Shown here: positions 11,201 through 23,726 of the stretch, one piece after another | Numbering within the stretch: the first letter of the stretch is position 1 | How the letters are laid out: each line of letters starts with the position of its first letter | Source: Fusarium oxysporum f. sp. lycopersici 4287 | Lineage: Eukaryota > Ascomycota > Sordariomycetes > Hypocreales > Nectriaceae | Length of the DNA: 64,000 bases | Assembly (NCBI RefSeq): GCF_000149955.1 | Contig: NC_030989.1 | Location: 4,712,070 to 4,776,069, forward strand | Direction of reading: 5' to 3' | Made by a program: the position numbers and the translations under genes | The notes under the pieces: generated by a model | Told to the model about the DNA's origin: nothing | The model's database searches: none | What the model saw: only the letters and a program-made list of their open reading frames with translations

Positions 11201-13622
11201 GGATCCTCAGACGTAAAGACAACTGCTCTCTGGGTTAACAGGCTGGCATGCCTATGGACTGCGCCTGATGGCATTAGTTTCTACAATCCTCTTCGATCCT
11301 TGTGGTCTCCTGTGATGGAAAGAATGGAGCCTGGAGATAGCGGAAAGTTGGAAAGTTTCTTCCGTCAAACTCTTGCGATTCGAGACATAACCCAACACGA
11401 CGTAGTCAGTGAGCTCGGTCACTTATCTCGTTCCTTGGATCAAACAAATGACTACTCAGTCGTGGTTAAAAAGCTGTATACGATCCTTCAACAGCAGACA
11501 GAGAACCTCAACGAGAGCAACACGCTTATCGTCAAGTAAGGGCCGAGCAGGAAGTCTGACCTGCTTCTTCCACGACAGCTGTAACTGACGAAGTTGTAGG
11601 CGAGCCTTTCGAGATTCCTCTCTCATTTATTTACCTCATCAAGCGACCAAGAAGTGGTACAAAGTCTCAGAGTGTATATGGTCTAGCGAAGGTGCCAACC
11701 AGGATGAAATCAGCCTGGAACCGCTTTACCCAGATCTTTTACTACTTTTCGTATCCTTTCTCGATGTTCCCAAGATGAGTGCCTCGCTCATCTATCAGCG
11801 TCTCTTGAATGTCGAAAACACTGTCCAACCTATTCCAGAGATCAAGAAACTCCTTTGGTCACTACTCGATAGCCTGACTGCAAACAAAGGATCATCAAGT
11901 GTCTTTGCGGATAAGATAAGGATTTGCCGCGTCTTTCCGGTAAAGCTGCTGTCCGGAGAGGTTCAGCCCATGTCCGTGTTGGGAGATTTCTGTATAAATG
12001 ACCGACCTGTATACGCGGCCGCATTGCAGGATAAGGTCAACTTTCTCGACTTTTCCGTTGAGGAAGTGCATCGTCTTGAGCCTGTTATTGCGTGGTTGCG
12101 CTTGACTGGACGCTACCTCTCAAAGTCAGTAACGGAAAAGACGTCTGTTGACGAATCTCAAGGCGTCGAGGATAGCGCTCTCGCCGAGGATATTTCTGGT
12201 AAAGCTGCAGCATTTGCCATGTTTGTCAAACAACTTACCCAATCAACCCTTTTACAAGCTAATGAGACCGAATAGGATCGCTGCGCACTTCAGCGATGGC
12301 CAACCCACGATACGCAGCTACACCCTACCAAACACGATACGAAAGGTAGAGGTCTTCCGTCATCCAGAGATCCAGTCTAGCATCACTTGGTATCATGAAT
12401 TCAAGACTATTACAGCACCGCTGGCGAGGAGTGGGATGCACTTCCAATTGGCTCTATTCTCCAAATGGCAGTTCTACATTCCGCAAGACGACGAAGACCG
12501 CGATTTCTGCATGGCTACTGAATTTCCGAGGCTCCTCGCCGCTCAGCTCCTAGATTGTCCAGTACGTGATGTCAATTCTGAAGCTGTGATGATTGTCGCC
12601 AGTGTCATTCGCGCTAAGCTCTCCAACGTTGGACGTATCCTTCAGCATTATGGGATATCCGAGGCTGGTGCATTGTCAAACCATGCACCAGAGCCCCCTC
12701 GTACACCAGAGAGGCGACGAGACAACGCGGCTCCCTCTCCTTCTCCATCACCGGCCCACGCAGTCATCAGATCCCCTGTCCCTGCTGTAAGCGCTGCTCA
12801 GGTAATCCGTGACGCCACTACTCCGTACCAGGCCTTGCTTATTCAGGCTGTCAATGTCGCGCGCATCTCGACGTTTCCACACAAGAATTCAGTCTTCGAT
12901 ATGACTGCGATTTCACAAAGTCTTGCAGAGAGTACAGCTCGTTCCGGACTGTTCAGATTCTATGTCGGAGACCAGACAGAGTGGCAGCGAATGGTAGGTG
13001 CCGCTGGGGAGTTATACGTAAGTTTTCTGGTCTTGTGAAATCATGTTTTGTTTCTAAACATCAATCCTAGGTCTTTGAGCTACTTTCCACCATTCCAAAT
13101 GCCATCCCCGGATGGTCTCGAGATAACTGGCAAAGTACTGTCAGACACCATGCCAGCATACACCCTGACTACAACTCTCTTGGTAGTTGGTACGGGACAG
13201 AGCAAGGGGACCTGTTCTTTGATGACGTGACAGGAACATTCACCAGCTACCTGATCGAAAAAGGGTATCTCGAGGAGAGTTGGAGAAAAGAGCGACCGGA
13301 GTACTACATCGAAGTCAAAACCACAACATCGGGTCGTCTCGATACGCCATTTTATATGAGTAAACATCAGTACGCACGGGTAATGTCTTCAGTCCCTCGT
13401 ATCCAGATATGCCTACTAACAGGGTTACAGATGCAGTCTTTTGGTGAGAGCGTGACTACTGCTACGCAACGTCGGAAGGTGTACATCTTATTCCGCGTTC
13501 ATGGTTTAGACTCAGGCCAGGTTGGTGTGAGAATATACATAGATCTGGAGGCTTTGCGTAAGACTGGAGACTTGGTATTTGAAGCGCAGAGTTGGACAGT
13601 CACACCAAGAGCGGGATATTAG
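8225..13622 (+). CDS. Sacsin/NO VEIN-like protein: HATPase plus C-terminal DUF3883
   Basis: Eight exons (8225-8400, 8447-9329, 9382-11108, 11158-11535, 11600-12220, 12276-13017, 13071-13379, 13431-13622) give 1675 aa. Near residue 65 is AFELLQNADDN and shortly after NEDGFTESNIKALCDFGKST, the N and G1 boxes of an HSP90/sacsin-like GHKL ATPase. A long middle region lacks recognisable motifs. The C-terminus has YYIEVKTTTS and PFYMSKHQYARM, matching DUF3883, a nuclease-fold-like domain of plant NO VEIN. In plants this family affects cell fate; in fungi the role is unknown. Intron 12221-12275 corrects an apparent frameshift and contains a GCTAAT branch site. A chaperone-like, ATP-driven role is inference. 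Confidence 0.87.
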
Positions 13623-13681
13623 TATGTGCCTAGGAGGGTTCTTTCAATAACATTGTTTCCAGCATATCTTGTATCTACCCA

Positions 13682-16071
13682 TCAGTCTTCCTTTCTCTCC
13701 TTAGGCCAGTTCATAGCTAAGACTGGCCTATATCCACGTGCAGATTCTTCATCGGCCCTTTCAGGTGTATTCTTCAACCAAAGTACCCAGCAGATCATCA
13801 GAATGGCGGTGAGAGGGACAACAATCGCAAAATAAATCCTCACTTGCTGGTTCTTGGATTTGAAGTCGAACATGTTGGTGGAGAAGATAGTAGCGATGAA
13901 AGCTCCAGGTAGGAAAAGAATCGTCAAGATAGACAGCGTTTTCATCGCCTTGGAGTCTTGGAGTGATTCTCTAGCTAGCCTAGCTTGTAGATAGCTATCG
14001 TGCTGCGTGATCAAATTGTATAGCTGCCACTGTGCATCAGTCACTGGACTCAAGAGCATTGACGGTGACACTTACAACATTTCGTTGACTCTCAATCTTT
14101 CCAGGCAGACTCTCAATGTCCGAGTCCCGACTCTGAGACATTCTAGAGTATATCTCCACCACGACTCTCAGCTTACTATCGTTCTGCAAATCCTGCAGCA
14201 GTCGACTACCAAGCTCCTCCTCAAATCTTCGTCGTCGACCAAGTTCAGCAAGGTTCATGCTACACTTGTGCAATGTCATGCTCAATCTCCGGTATAGCTT
14301 ACTTGCATCATCTAGCTTGCCCTCTTCTTCGAACTGCCTCAGGAGCTCCTCATCTACCATTCCAACGTCTGTCTGAATAGAGTTGAAAGCAGACAAAGTA
14401 GCTTCGTAGTGATACTTGAATAGCTGTACCGGTAACAGAGTTCGATGGTGGCCATGCCTGGCAACAAGGTCACGCACATCGCAGAAGATCCTTTTTAGAT
14501 CAACGCCAGCATCAGCTTGAATGACACCAGATAATTTGCTGGAGGATCCTGCAACATTGCTATCGATCATGGAATAGAGAAGTAATGACCAGAAGCCTGT
14601 ACTGTAGAATGGCGTCTGGATGATGTATACTGGGCCTTAAGTCAGCGATAGTTCTCGATATGATGCTCAAGAAGCTTGCTCACGTTTGAAAGTTTTGTTG
14701 CCGTCTTTACTATTGAACACTTGACAACCTCCACGGTCATGGCGTCGAGAGATTTCGAAGTCGTCCGGGAGGTCGAAGAATTCAGACAGTAGTACGACAG
14801 GAGGCTCGTTGAGGAGGCTTTCCAACTTGTTGAAAGTTGTGAGTTCATTCTCACTTGACTGCCTTGCACTAAATTGTCAAGTCAGTACTGGGGGCCAAGT
14901 CATAAGTGTAGAGGACAAACATCAAGTTGCAGAAATGAGTATGTCTCGGCAGTTGCTGGGCCTGTTGTCCCTCTCGATCCGCTTGTGCGATTGGTGCTGG
15001 GGCATCATTATTCTGATAGAATCAGTACTGAAGTTCTAATATCAGAACAGACCAATGTCATACAGGTGTCTCCGATATCCAGGAAAAGTACTTTGCCAAC
15101 TCGCCTCGATCTAATGATTTGGGCAATACGTTCCGTGCATCACCAGCGGTATTGTTGTCCCAGAGATCAATAAACCATGATTCGCTTTTGTCATCCACTG
15201 CTTTATCCTTTTGGAAAAGGTCTCTTACAGTCTGACCAATAGTTCCACGGTGCGGAAAGTCATCGTTGTCGATAACGTTCCGCACTTTGTAAAGCTGGAA
15301 GAGATCAATCGATCCGAGGTCATGCAAGTCCAGGTCAACTAGCTCGTTAGGTATCAGAGGATATGCACCAGGATCAAAGATCACAGGGTCATCTTCACTC
15401 TCGAGCAAACCATCTTGTAAATTTCGGAATGAGAACCCGGAAACGTCAGCTTTGACATTGACGTTGGCCTTGAAAACCTCATCTGTCCTTCGTAAAAGTA
15501 AAATGGCTGTTTGCAGATACGACGGAACACCTGCTTTGATAATCGGGTCTTCCATAATGGCCCAGTTCACGACGTTTGGTAGGCCTACGGCATTTGCTTT
15601 CAGGGATTTGTAGCCAGTGAGGACAACACTTGAAGTTCTCTCTACCAAGACATTTCTCCCAAATTCCAGGCCCAGGCCATCACCAATGCCAATCCCAGCG
15701 TTGGCATTGACCGTGGTCTCTTCAATGGTATTCTTGACCTTTGGATAGTAAGACCTTCAGCACAGGATACGGGGTCATGCCGGGGGCTAACTTACAGCAT
15801 CGACCTTGCCGTCAGGCGCCATTGAGGAGATAGTGGGACAGCTATCATCTCCATAGAATTCAACACTGATGTTTACTGATTTTATCCGGACATTTCTCCT
15901 GTGAGGTAGAAACCTGAACGACAAGACTAATAGCGTGGCTGGCTTTTCGGTTCTTGGACTTATGCGTCCATGTATGGCGCCGATAAGCTGCGATTGAATT
16001 GCGTAAGAAGATGAGATTCTATCAACAAGATTCCGACGCTGGAAGGGATCATGAGGGTGATTTCTAACCAT
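13682..16071 (-). CDS. Large protein with CorA-like C-terminal membrane domain
   Basis: Six exons (16071-15796, 15738-15064, 15012-14921, 14868-14684, 14635-14076, 14023-13682) give 709 aa. The first ~300 residues belong to an uncharacterised fungal family (FRFLPHRRNVRIKSVNI, ISSMAPDGKVDAV). The rest resembles fungal CorA-like proteins: LLSEFFDLPDDF, then helical sequence, then LITQHDSYLQARLARES before two membrane helices (LSILTILFLPGAFIATIFST and IYFAIVVPLTAILMICWVLW). The bacterial GMN signature is absent, as is usual for this fungal group, so Mg2+ transport is unproven. An intron (15063-15013) links two parts that could otherwise be read as separate genes; the phase-0 join favours one gene but transcripts should decide. 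Confidence 0.7.
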
Positions 16072-16403
16072 AGTGCTGGCGTGAGAGAAGCGAAGTAGAA
16101 CATTTGATCAGCCGGGTTCAATAACCTGATGGTTGTGAAAGGAAGTAGAAGAAAGGCATTGAGGGGATTGTGCTTGCTGACAGGATGGCCTCGATTAATC
16201 CCTGCAGTGATGGATGCTCTGAGCCAATGCTTTGCAATGAGTATGCAGCCACGGACAGGGGTATTTTCAGCTCCCCAGGCCCCCCAGTATTCGCTGCTGA
16301 CTCCGAATCTGCGCGTCACAGAGTATCTATGAGTCTCCTGGGAAATATTTGATTGAAGTCTAGATAACCACTGTTTGCCTAGATAAACTAACGAAACATA
16401 CAT
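16072..16403. other. Intergenic between the CorA-like and aldehyde dehydrogenase genes
   Basis: Both neighbours are on the minus strand; this holds the promoter of one and the 3' end of the other. Nothing else recognisable. Confidence 0.4.
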
Positions 16404-18014
16404 CTAAGAGTTGGTAGGCATGCTCGTCAACTTCTCTCCTGTGCTCGCCTCATCTGCCCTCCAAAGCGAAGTAACAGTCTTCCACTGGGTATAAAACCTC
16501 AATCCGTCCTTTCCATAAAAGTTGGCAAGACCAGTTCCAGCCACACTGCGCTTGTTTCCTGTGAAAGAAAACATGGGCAGAGGAACAGGAATCGGCACGT
16601 TAATGCCAACTTGCCCAGCGTCGATTTCTTGTTGGAAGAGAGATGCCTTGGCTCCAGAGTTTGTGAAGATGACTGCTCCGTTACCCCAGGCGTTGGAGTT
16701 TATGAGATCGATGCCGTCTTTGAGGGTTTCTTCTTCCATGCAGAGGAGGACAGGGCCGAAGATTTCTTCCTTGTAGCATTCCATGTCAGGACGGACACCG
16801 GAGATGACTGTAGGGCCGACCTGGACTATGTTAGCGACTCGATCGTATGTGAATCACGGTAAACTCACCCAGTTGCCATCAGGAAAACCCTCAGGCTTGT
16901 ATCCTCGACCATCAAGAAGAATCTTCGCACCCTCCTTCTCAGCGCTTGTAATGAGGGCATTGCAGCGATCGCGACTCTGAGGAGTGATCAAAGGACCAAA
17001 ATCCGACTTTGAGTCAAAGCCGCTGCCAGCGATATGGTTCTTCGCCTTCGCGACAAGGTCTGGCAACCATTGCTTCGCGTCTCCAAGAGTGACCAAAACA
17101 CTCAACGCCATGCATCGCTGTCCAGCGGCACCAAAGGCAGCTCCAGCAATTGAATCAAGGGCGTGATCCTTGTTGGCGTCTGGGCTCAGAAGTGCATGGT
17201 TCTTTGCTCCGAGGTTTGCTTGCACGCGTTTTCCGTTTGCTGATCCTCGTTGGTAGATATACTCTCCAGCCTTGTTGGATCCCACGAAGGAAATAGCTTG
17301 AATCTCGGGCTCGTCAAGAAGGAAGTTCACGGTGTCCTTTGATCCATGGACAACGTTGACGACACCTGGTGGAAAGCCGGCTTCTCGGCAAAGCTCTGCG
17401 ATCATCATAGCCGCACCCGGATCACGTTCCGAGGGCTTGACAATTATGCAGTTTCCGGTGACGGTCGCTACAGGAAGAGACCACAATGGAATCATGGCTG
17501 GAAAGTTGAAGGGGCAGATGGCTGCTACAACACCCAATGGGTTTCGGTAGGAGCGTGTTTCCATGTCCTTGGCAACCTCGAGGACTTCCCCGCCGAGCTG
17601 AGTAGTGATTCCGCAAGCTGTCTCACAAACTTGCAGTCCACGAAGAACATCGCCCTTGGCATCAGCAAAAGTTTTACCTTGCTCCGTGACGATGCTTGTC
17701 GCAAGATTATCCATATGCTCCCGGATCAAGTGCGTCAGCTTGAACATTATTTGCTGACGCTTAATAATGCTCGTCCTCTTCCATCCCGGAAACGCAGCCT
17801 TAGCTGATTTCACTGCTTCTTGGAGTTCATCATCAGTACTCTCAGGGACACGCGTGATGACATTGTTCGTTGCAGGATCATGAACTTCGATCCATGACGA
17901 CGTCTTCGAAGAGACGAGTTTGTTGTCGATGAAATTCTGCGTATCCCTAGGCTTGTCCAACTTTTCGTGGTTGCCGGGATAAATAACAGACTGGTAGATT
18001 GATGTTGAAGGCAT
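16404..18014 (-). CDS. Methylmalonate-semialdehyde dehydrogenase (acylating)
   Basis: Exons 18014-16869 and 16820-16404 give 520 aa. MMSDH converts methylmalonate semialdehyde or malonate semialdehyde to propionyl- or acetyl-CoA in valine and pyrimidine catabolism. Diagnostic features: [44 protein letters not shown], and [11 protein letters not shown] with the nucleophilic cysteine. The EEIFGPVL and [11 protein letters not shown] blocks follow. The N-terminus has no obvious mitochondrial presequence, unlike the usual fungal enzyme, so this may be a paralogue or a further 5' exon may be missing. The gene is divergent from the SGNH esterase gene. Confidence 0.9.
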
Positions 18015-18858
18015 TTTTGAGACAGATGTTGTTGATAGACGGAAGAAACAAAGAAGGGATAGAATGATATAATGAGGCGGAAACCTTCCCGATATAGGAG
18101 CAAAGAGCGGTCGCCTCCGTTCGGGACAGACCGACAGTTACCCCGCACTCTGCTAGAAACAGTGTCTTGTGACGGCTTATCAGTGTTGGCGGGGCCGATA
18201 ACCGATATCGTTGGAGCCTATCGGAGTGAGTTATCAGAGACATTTATGCTCGTGTCACCGTTGGTTTTCGTGGATCTCCAAGATGGCCTTTATCTAATCT
18301 CCGTTTATTTTGGAGACTAGATATCATGACGCTGAGTTCAGCCTCCGATTGAGTTGAGATAGCTGTCGTCACAGTTAATTCCTTTGGCCCGGCATTGCTC
18401 CCCGCTAGACTCCACATACTCCAACTAAGCTTCCCACTAACGTTTTGCCTTAGTCAGGGACTCAGGGCACCTTATTTGGTAGCCGGGAGAGTGTCCCAGA
18501 GGCCTTGAACTGTTGGTCCTGGTGCTGTCCGTTGTATATTGCTGTAAGGCGAATATAAACTTTTAGCCACTGGGCTTCGATGTAAATATCGTTATCATAG
18601 ACAAACCCACACGCATGGTACCTGATTGATTAGTATTCATCTTAACTATGCCCACAGCCGGCATATAGGGTTAGCACCATTCACCCCCAAAATGTTCCGC
18701 ATTCTGGAAATATGCCAATCTGGTCTTCGGGGGATTGACCACCGAGATTCAAGAAATGGCTTCCTATTTCAAGTCCTGCAAGACCCCAGGTTTGTTCTAA
18801 ACTCTCCAGACATCTAGGCACTGTCTTTGGTCTCATTGTTGTCAATTCCGCCTCCAAA
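18015..18858. other. Divergent promoter region, dehydrogenase/SGNH esterase
   Basis: About 840 bp between divergent genes. Reading frames here (for example 18072-18320 and 18626-18817) look like chance. No repeat or RNA gene seen. Confidence 0.4.
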
Positions 18859-19929
18859 ATGAAGCTTCTCGGTTTGATCTCCCTTGCGAGTACGCTGCAC
18901 ACTATCGCGGCAGCGCCCTCATTGGATAAACATTCTCAGAAGTTTGACTTTTCTAAGATTAACAAAATTGTGTCTTTGTAAGTTTATTGACAGTCCGCTA
19001 CTTCTAGTTGTTATAAGTCTGACTATGCAATTAGCGGTGATTCATGGACGGACACTCGATTCAATACCTCTGGAGCTCAGCCTTCAGTCTCCAACCCATT
19101 CGGAAATACCGGCAAAACAAGCTCCAATGGCAAAATGTGGCCAATGTACTTGACTACACAGTATAATCAGTCATCCGTATTGCTATATAATATGGCTGTT
19201 GGTGGTGCTGTTACTGATGTCAATATTGTCAAGACTGGGCCAAGTGACGTAGTCACCCAGGTCAATAGATTTGACGCATATTTACAACAACAACAGCCAA
19301 GCTTCTTTCCACCAAAGCGTACGCTGTATACAGTATTTATCGGCATCAACGATATATACCGCACCATCAATGACGCTGACCAGGATGAGACGGTCATCAA
19401 GATCATGGAGCGCCTAACCGAGCTTACAACTGACCTCCACGGCCACGGTGCTCGCCAGTTTCTGTTCATCTCGACGCCGCCGCAGTCTCTTTTCCCGAAT
19501 AACGTCCCAAAGCCCATTGCACCAACTCTCAAGGCAGCATCTGAAAATTGGAACAAGCAGCTCCAAAAACTCTTGAAACAGCTCGACCGCAAGTTGCCTC
19601 ACAGCACCTTTTTCTTGTTTGACATTGTCCCATTGATCACTGCTGTCACGGAAGATCCGACTCAATTTCCCGAGACCGCGGTGTACAAGAGTACAGGATT
19701 TTGTGCAGATTACAAGAGGTAAAGCAGCCTCCTAAACTTCCTGCCATGGTCTAGACTAATAAATAATAGTGGTACGATTACGCCAGATTTCAAGTCTGAA
19801 AATTGTGAATACAATGCGTTGGAGTACATGTATATCGACGGCGCTCATCCAACACAAGGATTTCACCAAATCTTGGCTAAGAAGATCGCCGAACAGTTGG
19901 CTGCTGGTCAAACCATTACCCGGCCTTGA
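18859..19929 (+). CDS. Secreted SGNH/GDSL esterase (CE16-like)
   Basis: Exons 18859-18977, 19035-19718 and 19770-19929 give 320 aa. A signal peptide (MKLLGLISLASTLHTIAAA) is followed by VSFGDSWTDT (block I, serine nucleophile), NMAVGGAVTD (block II, Gly), FIGINDIYRT (block III, Asn) and DGAHPT (block V, Asp-His pair). This arrangement fits extracellular CE16 acetylesterases that remove acetyl groups from hemicellulose oligomers. The GDSW block is formed across the first intron, which supports that splice. The substrate is inferred from family resemblance. Confidence 0.86.
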
Positions 19930-20830
19930 TTGGACTCAGAACAGCTAATTGACTAGAAGTTCTTTGAACGACATGTGGCAAATGGATTATTGACATAGCA
20001 TATACAATGAATATACTATATCCGCATATTAGGCTAAAATAAAGACCAGCTTCCCCGCGTATAACCTTGTCTGTTGGGGGCATTACAGAAGCATTCTGAA
20101 AGTCTCGGCATAGAAAGGGCCGAGCGAAGGTATATTACACTAACCTCTGCAGATCGACATGCGAAGCCCAGAAAAGGTTCGCGAGGCCAGTTCCCAGGCC
20201 CCATTGCAGGGAATGCTCGCCAGATCGGCTCTGGACCTGTGGTTTGAAGCTTCTGTTTGCGCTCACTTAATGCTCTCAAGCCTTTTCCTTGGCTCATTCA
20301 AGACCGGCATGTTTAGCAACTCAGACCATGTCCTCATATCTAAAGTTGCGTTTAAGAGGAATTTCCCCTTGGATGGTAATAACAAAGCTCAATGGATTTA
20401 TTCCCGAATGCAACTCGACTCCTAGAACTGATAGAACAGCCGTATTTGACCGACCGGTCTTTGTTGCGGTGGTTCCGGTCTGAACGACACTGACGCATTG
20501 ACATTAGTGGAAGATCAAGAAGTAATACGAAGCATTAGCAAATAAAAGTTAACTGATCTTTCCATTTGCGGACACTATAGGTTAACTAGTCTGTTATCAT
20601 CAACGCTATGCTTTTTACGATCATGAGAACCATCTAAAATTAGTTCCGGCTCAAATACGAGGTTTTGAAACCAGGAACTGGGCCCGACCGTTCTAGCCGA
20701 TTTCATCGAACTACAAAATGTTTCCCCTTTACTTTCGTGATTCTTGACCTGCCAAGACTTCTCGACTTACAGAAGTCTGTATTTGGACATTCTTCATGAA
20801 ATCAGCGCGTTGCTGCGAGTTCATATCACA
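19930..20830. other. Intergenic between the esterase and sedolisin genes
   Basis: About 900 bp with only chance reading frames. It should contain the esterase 3' UTR and the sedolisin promoter; no specific site can be supported. Confidence 0.4.
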
Positions 20831-22822
20831 ATGCACTGTTACTCGGTATTTGTCGCGCTTCTGAGCGCGCAGATCGTCAGGGCCCTTCCTCAATCGCAAT
20901 GGAAAGCCGTGTCTGGAGACGAAGTGGTTCGCGCTGCTGTCGCGTTCCATCAGCCTAAGCTTGCTGAAGCTGAAGCTTTGTTGATGGATATCTCGGATCC
21001 TAGTTCAGAGAAGTTTGGGCACTATCTTGAGCTCAGGGAAGTCGTACGTTCTTCTTAAATCTGCTCCGGAGTTGCCCGTTTTGACAAACTTGTAGCAAGA
21101 CTTCTTTAAACCCAGCGAGGGTTCACAGCGAAATGTTCTGCGCTGGCTTGAGGATGCAGGTATCGACTTATCCTCTGTGCATCTTAAGAAGGCAGCTGCT
21201 GTCCTAGAGTTCTCAGCTCCAGTCAAGCAGCTTGGGAAGATGCTCGGAGCTGGCGTTCATATTATGCACAACGATGCGACTGGTGAACTTCGCCTCGAAC
21301 CTACCGACCACGCAGTTCCATCTGCAATTGAAGACGATGTTGAGTTCATTGCTTTGGCCCCATCTCAGAAGACTGGCAAGACCAAGCGCAGCCATGCAGT
21401 TAAACCCGTCATCGATACCCTGCCACCGCCATACAAGCTCCCAGTAGCAGATGATCTGCGCAACTGTAGCGAAAGCTGGACTCCATCTTGTATCCGAAGT
21501 AAGTCAAATGCAAGAAGTGACCGCTTCCTACTAACTGGCGACATCAGAGCTCTACGGCGTTCCTCTTGGAACCAAGGCAGCAAAGAATAACTCCATGGGT
21601 CTATTTGGATATGGTGACCCGTATCAGCCAGCTGATCTCAACCAATTCTGGGCAAAACACGCTCCTTTCATCCCAAAGGGAACAAAACCCAAAGTCAAGA
21701 GCATCAATGGTGCTGTGGCAGAAGGTGAGCCCGTTGAAGGCGAAGAGTTACTCGACATCGAAATGTCGTATCCAATCGTTTACCCCCAGACCGTTACCAT
21801 GTTCCAGACCCCCTATAGCAACAAAGGAGGTATTGCAAATGACTTTCTCGACGCTGTTGACGCAAGCTACTGCAAGTATGATGGAGGTGATGATCCTGAT
21901 CTTGATCCTACATTCCCTGTCTTTGGTGGCTTCCAAGGCCCTGCTATGTGCGGCAAGTACCAGGTTACAAACGTCGTTTCAATCTCTTTCGCGATTGATG
22001 AGCAAACTCTACCTCGTCGTTACATCCAGCGCCAGTGTCACGAGTGGATGAAGTTGGCTCTCAGTGGTGTCAGTGTTCTTGTGGCTTCTGGAGATCGTGG
22101 TGTCCAAGGCGCTACGCAGTGTACCGTGAACCCTTACGATAAGAAGAAGGAAGCTTTCAACTCTCTTTTCCCTGGATCTTGTCCATATGTTACAGCAGTT
22201 GGAGCGACACAGGTCAACTTTACGGGCAGCAGAACCAACGAAGTTGCTGTTTATGATCCCAAGCACAACTTTTATTCCGGAGGTGAGTATCCTCCTCAGA
22301 TCACTAGCTCTTACTGACATATTCTAGGCGGTTTCAGTAATATGAATGCACAGCCAGCGTACCAGCGCAAAGCTGTCGCTAGCTATCTCGCTGCTAACAA
22401 CCCTCACTACCCCAAGGGAACATACAACATTTCGGGACGCGCTATTCCTGATGTCGCGCTTCTGGGAGCAAATGTCACCATCGTCCAGGATGGCAAGACC
22501 ACTATCAGTGGAGGAACCAGCGCTGCTACTCCCATGTTTGCTGCTATGATTAACAGAATCAATGATGAGCGATTGCTGGCGGGAAAGAAACCAATTGGCT
22601 TCTTGAACCAGATTCTGTATCAGCATCCTGAAGTTTTCACTGATGTAAGTCGACAAGATCCCAAACAAATGAGAAAATATCTAACATTGGCAGATCACTG
22701 AAGGTTCTAATCCTGGTTGCGGCACGGCAGGGTTCAAGGCGGCCAAGGGATGGGATCCGGTATCGGGAATGGGTTCACCCAAGTTTCCCAAGCTTCGAGA
22801 CTTGCTAGTCAGCCTCCCATGA
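20831..22822 (+). CDS. Sedolisin-type serine-carboxyl protease (S53, secreted)
   Basis: Five exons (20831-21043, 21096-21498, 21548-22282, 22328-22644, 22694-22822) give 598 aa. Residues 1-18 are a signal peptide and about 19-190 an inhibitory pro-domain with the FGHYL motif before an intron. The catalytic domain carries the Glu/Asp pair in EELLDIEMSYP, the oxyanion Asp in VASGDRGVQG and the nucleophile in SGGTSAATPMFAAM. A Ca2+-binding Asp is likely near GTAGFKAAKGWDPVSG. It is probably an acid protease of the tripeptidyl-peptidase/aorsin group acting outside the cell on protein nutrients. Endo- versus tripeptidyl activity cannot be told from sequence alone. Confidence 0.9.
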
Positions 22823-23027
22823 GCTTAGAATAGTATAAATTGCATTAGATATAGATGTTATAATCAGAGCTTGTGATCCTTTTCTCATCATTTATGGTCA
22901 TCTCGATTTGCTACCTAAACGCAATGCAAGATGATGTATGTCACGTGCAGTGGTCTCACCTTGAGCCGCGATCAAGCGTGAACTTTTCATCCTTCCCAAA
23001 CCGTGAAACCTCAACTCTACAAACAAA

Positions 23028-23624
23028 ATGGACGCCGCTCTCCTCCCAATCAATGAGCAAATCGCTCGATTTCGTCAAGCAATAGAATGCAACAAAACAC
23101 TCATGACTGTCCTGTCGCGTGCCGCTGAAATGAAACTCCCTAATTGGTACCTCGCCGCTGGTGCACTCACGCAAACCGTCTGGAACGTCGTCACAGACCG
23201 CGACCCAGAACTAGGCATTGACGACTACGACCTGATCTACTTTGACGACGCGGATCTATCATGGGAGGCTGAAGATGCTGTTATTCAGGCTGGCAAGAAG
23301 ATCTTTGCGGATATTCCTACTGAAGTTGAGATCCGCAATCAAGCACGCGTGCATCTCTGGTACGAGAAGAAGTTTGGCAAACCGTGCCCTCAACATCGCT
23401 CTAGTGAGGCATCTATGACTACTTGGGGGACCAACACTGCGCTTATCGGCGTTCGACTGAGAGAGGATGGAGAATGGGATATCTTTGCGCCATGGGGATT
23501 CTCGGATATGTTCAGACTCACGGTGCGCCCGAATCAGATGATCATGGCAGAAGAGACATACCACAAGAAAGTACAGCGTTGGATAAAGTTATGGCCCGAG
23601 CTGAAGATCATGCCTTGGAAATAA
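23028..23624 (+). CDS. Nucleotidyltransferase-fold protein (NTP_transf_6-like)
   Basis: A 198-aa intronless protein. Key blocks are NWYLAAGALTQTVWN, GIDDYDLIYFDD (acidic metal-binding motif of the nucleotidyltransferase fold) and EVEIRNQARVHLWYEKKFG, which match the PF06042-type family of bacteria and fungi. Family members are annotated only as putative nucleotidyltransferases; substrate and cellular role are unknown. There is no signal peptide or membrane segment. It lies 205 bp downstream of the sedolisin gene on the same strand. Confidence 0.85.
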   Translation: MDAALLPINEQIARFRQAIECNKTLMTVLSRAAEMKLPNWYLAAGALTQTVWNVVTDRDPELGIDDYDLIYFDDADLSWEAEDAVIQAGKKIFADIPTEVEIRNQARVHLWYEKKFGKPCPQHRSSEASMTTWGTNTALIGVRLREDGEWDIFAPWGFSDMFRLTVRPNQMIMAEETYHKKVQRWIKLWPELKIMPWK

Positions 23625-23726
23625 TGTATGTTATAATATCAGTCTAGACAAACTTTTGCTATAGAGCTATTAGACAGTGATAGAATCGGAGCAGGTGTTA
23701 TTAGGCTCCATGCGCACTGGGTCTAT

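Noticed and set aside
12148..12300. Apparent frameshift in the NO VEIN-like gene
   Set aside because: Explained by a canonical intron (12221-12275) with a GCTAAT branch site; the spliced product aligns as AAFAMIAAHFSDG.
15058..15060. Stop codon ending a stand-alone gene within the CorA-like locus
   Set aside because: It lies inside a phase-0 GTATGA...CAG intron; a single-gene model was preferred, at moderate confidence.
17346..17807. 153-codon frame antisense to the MMSDH gene
   Set aside because: Shadow of a conserved enzyme.
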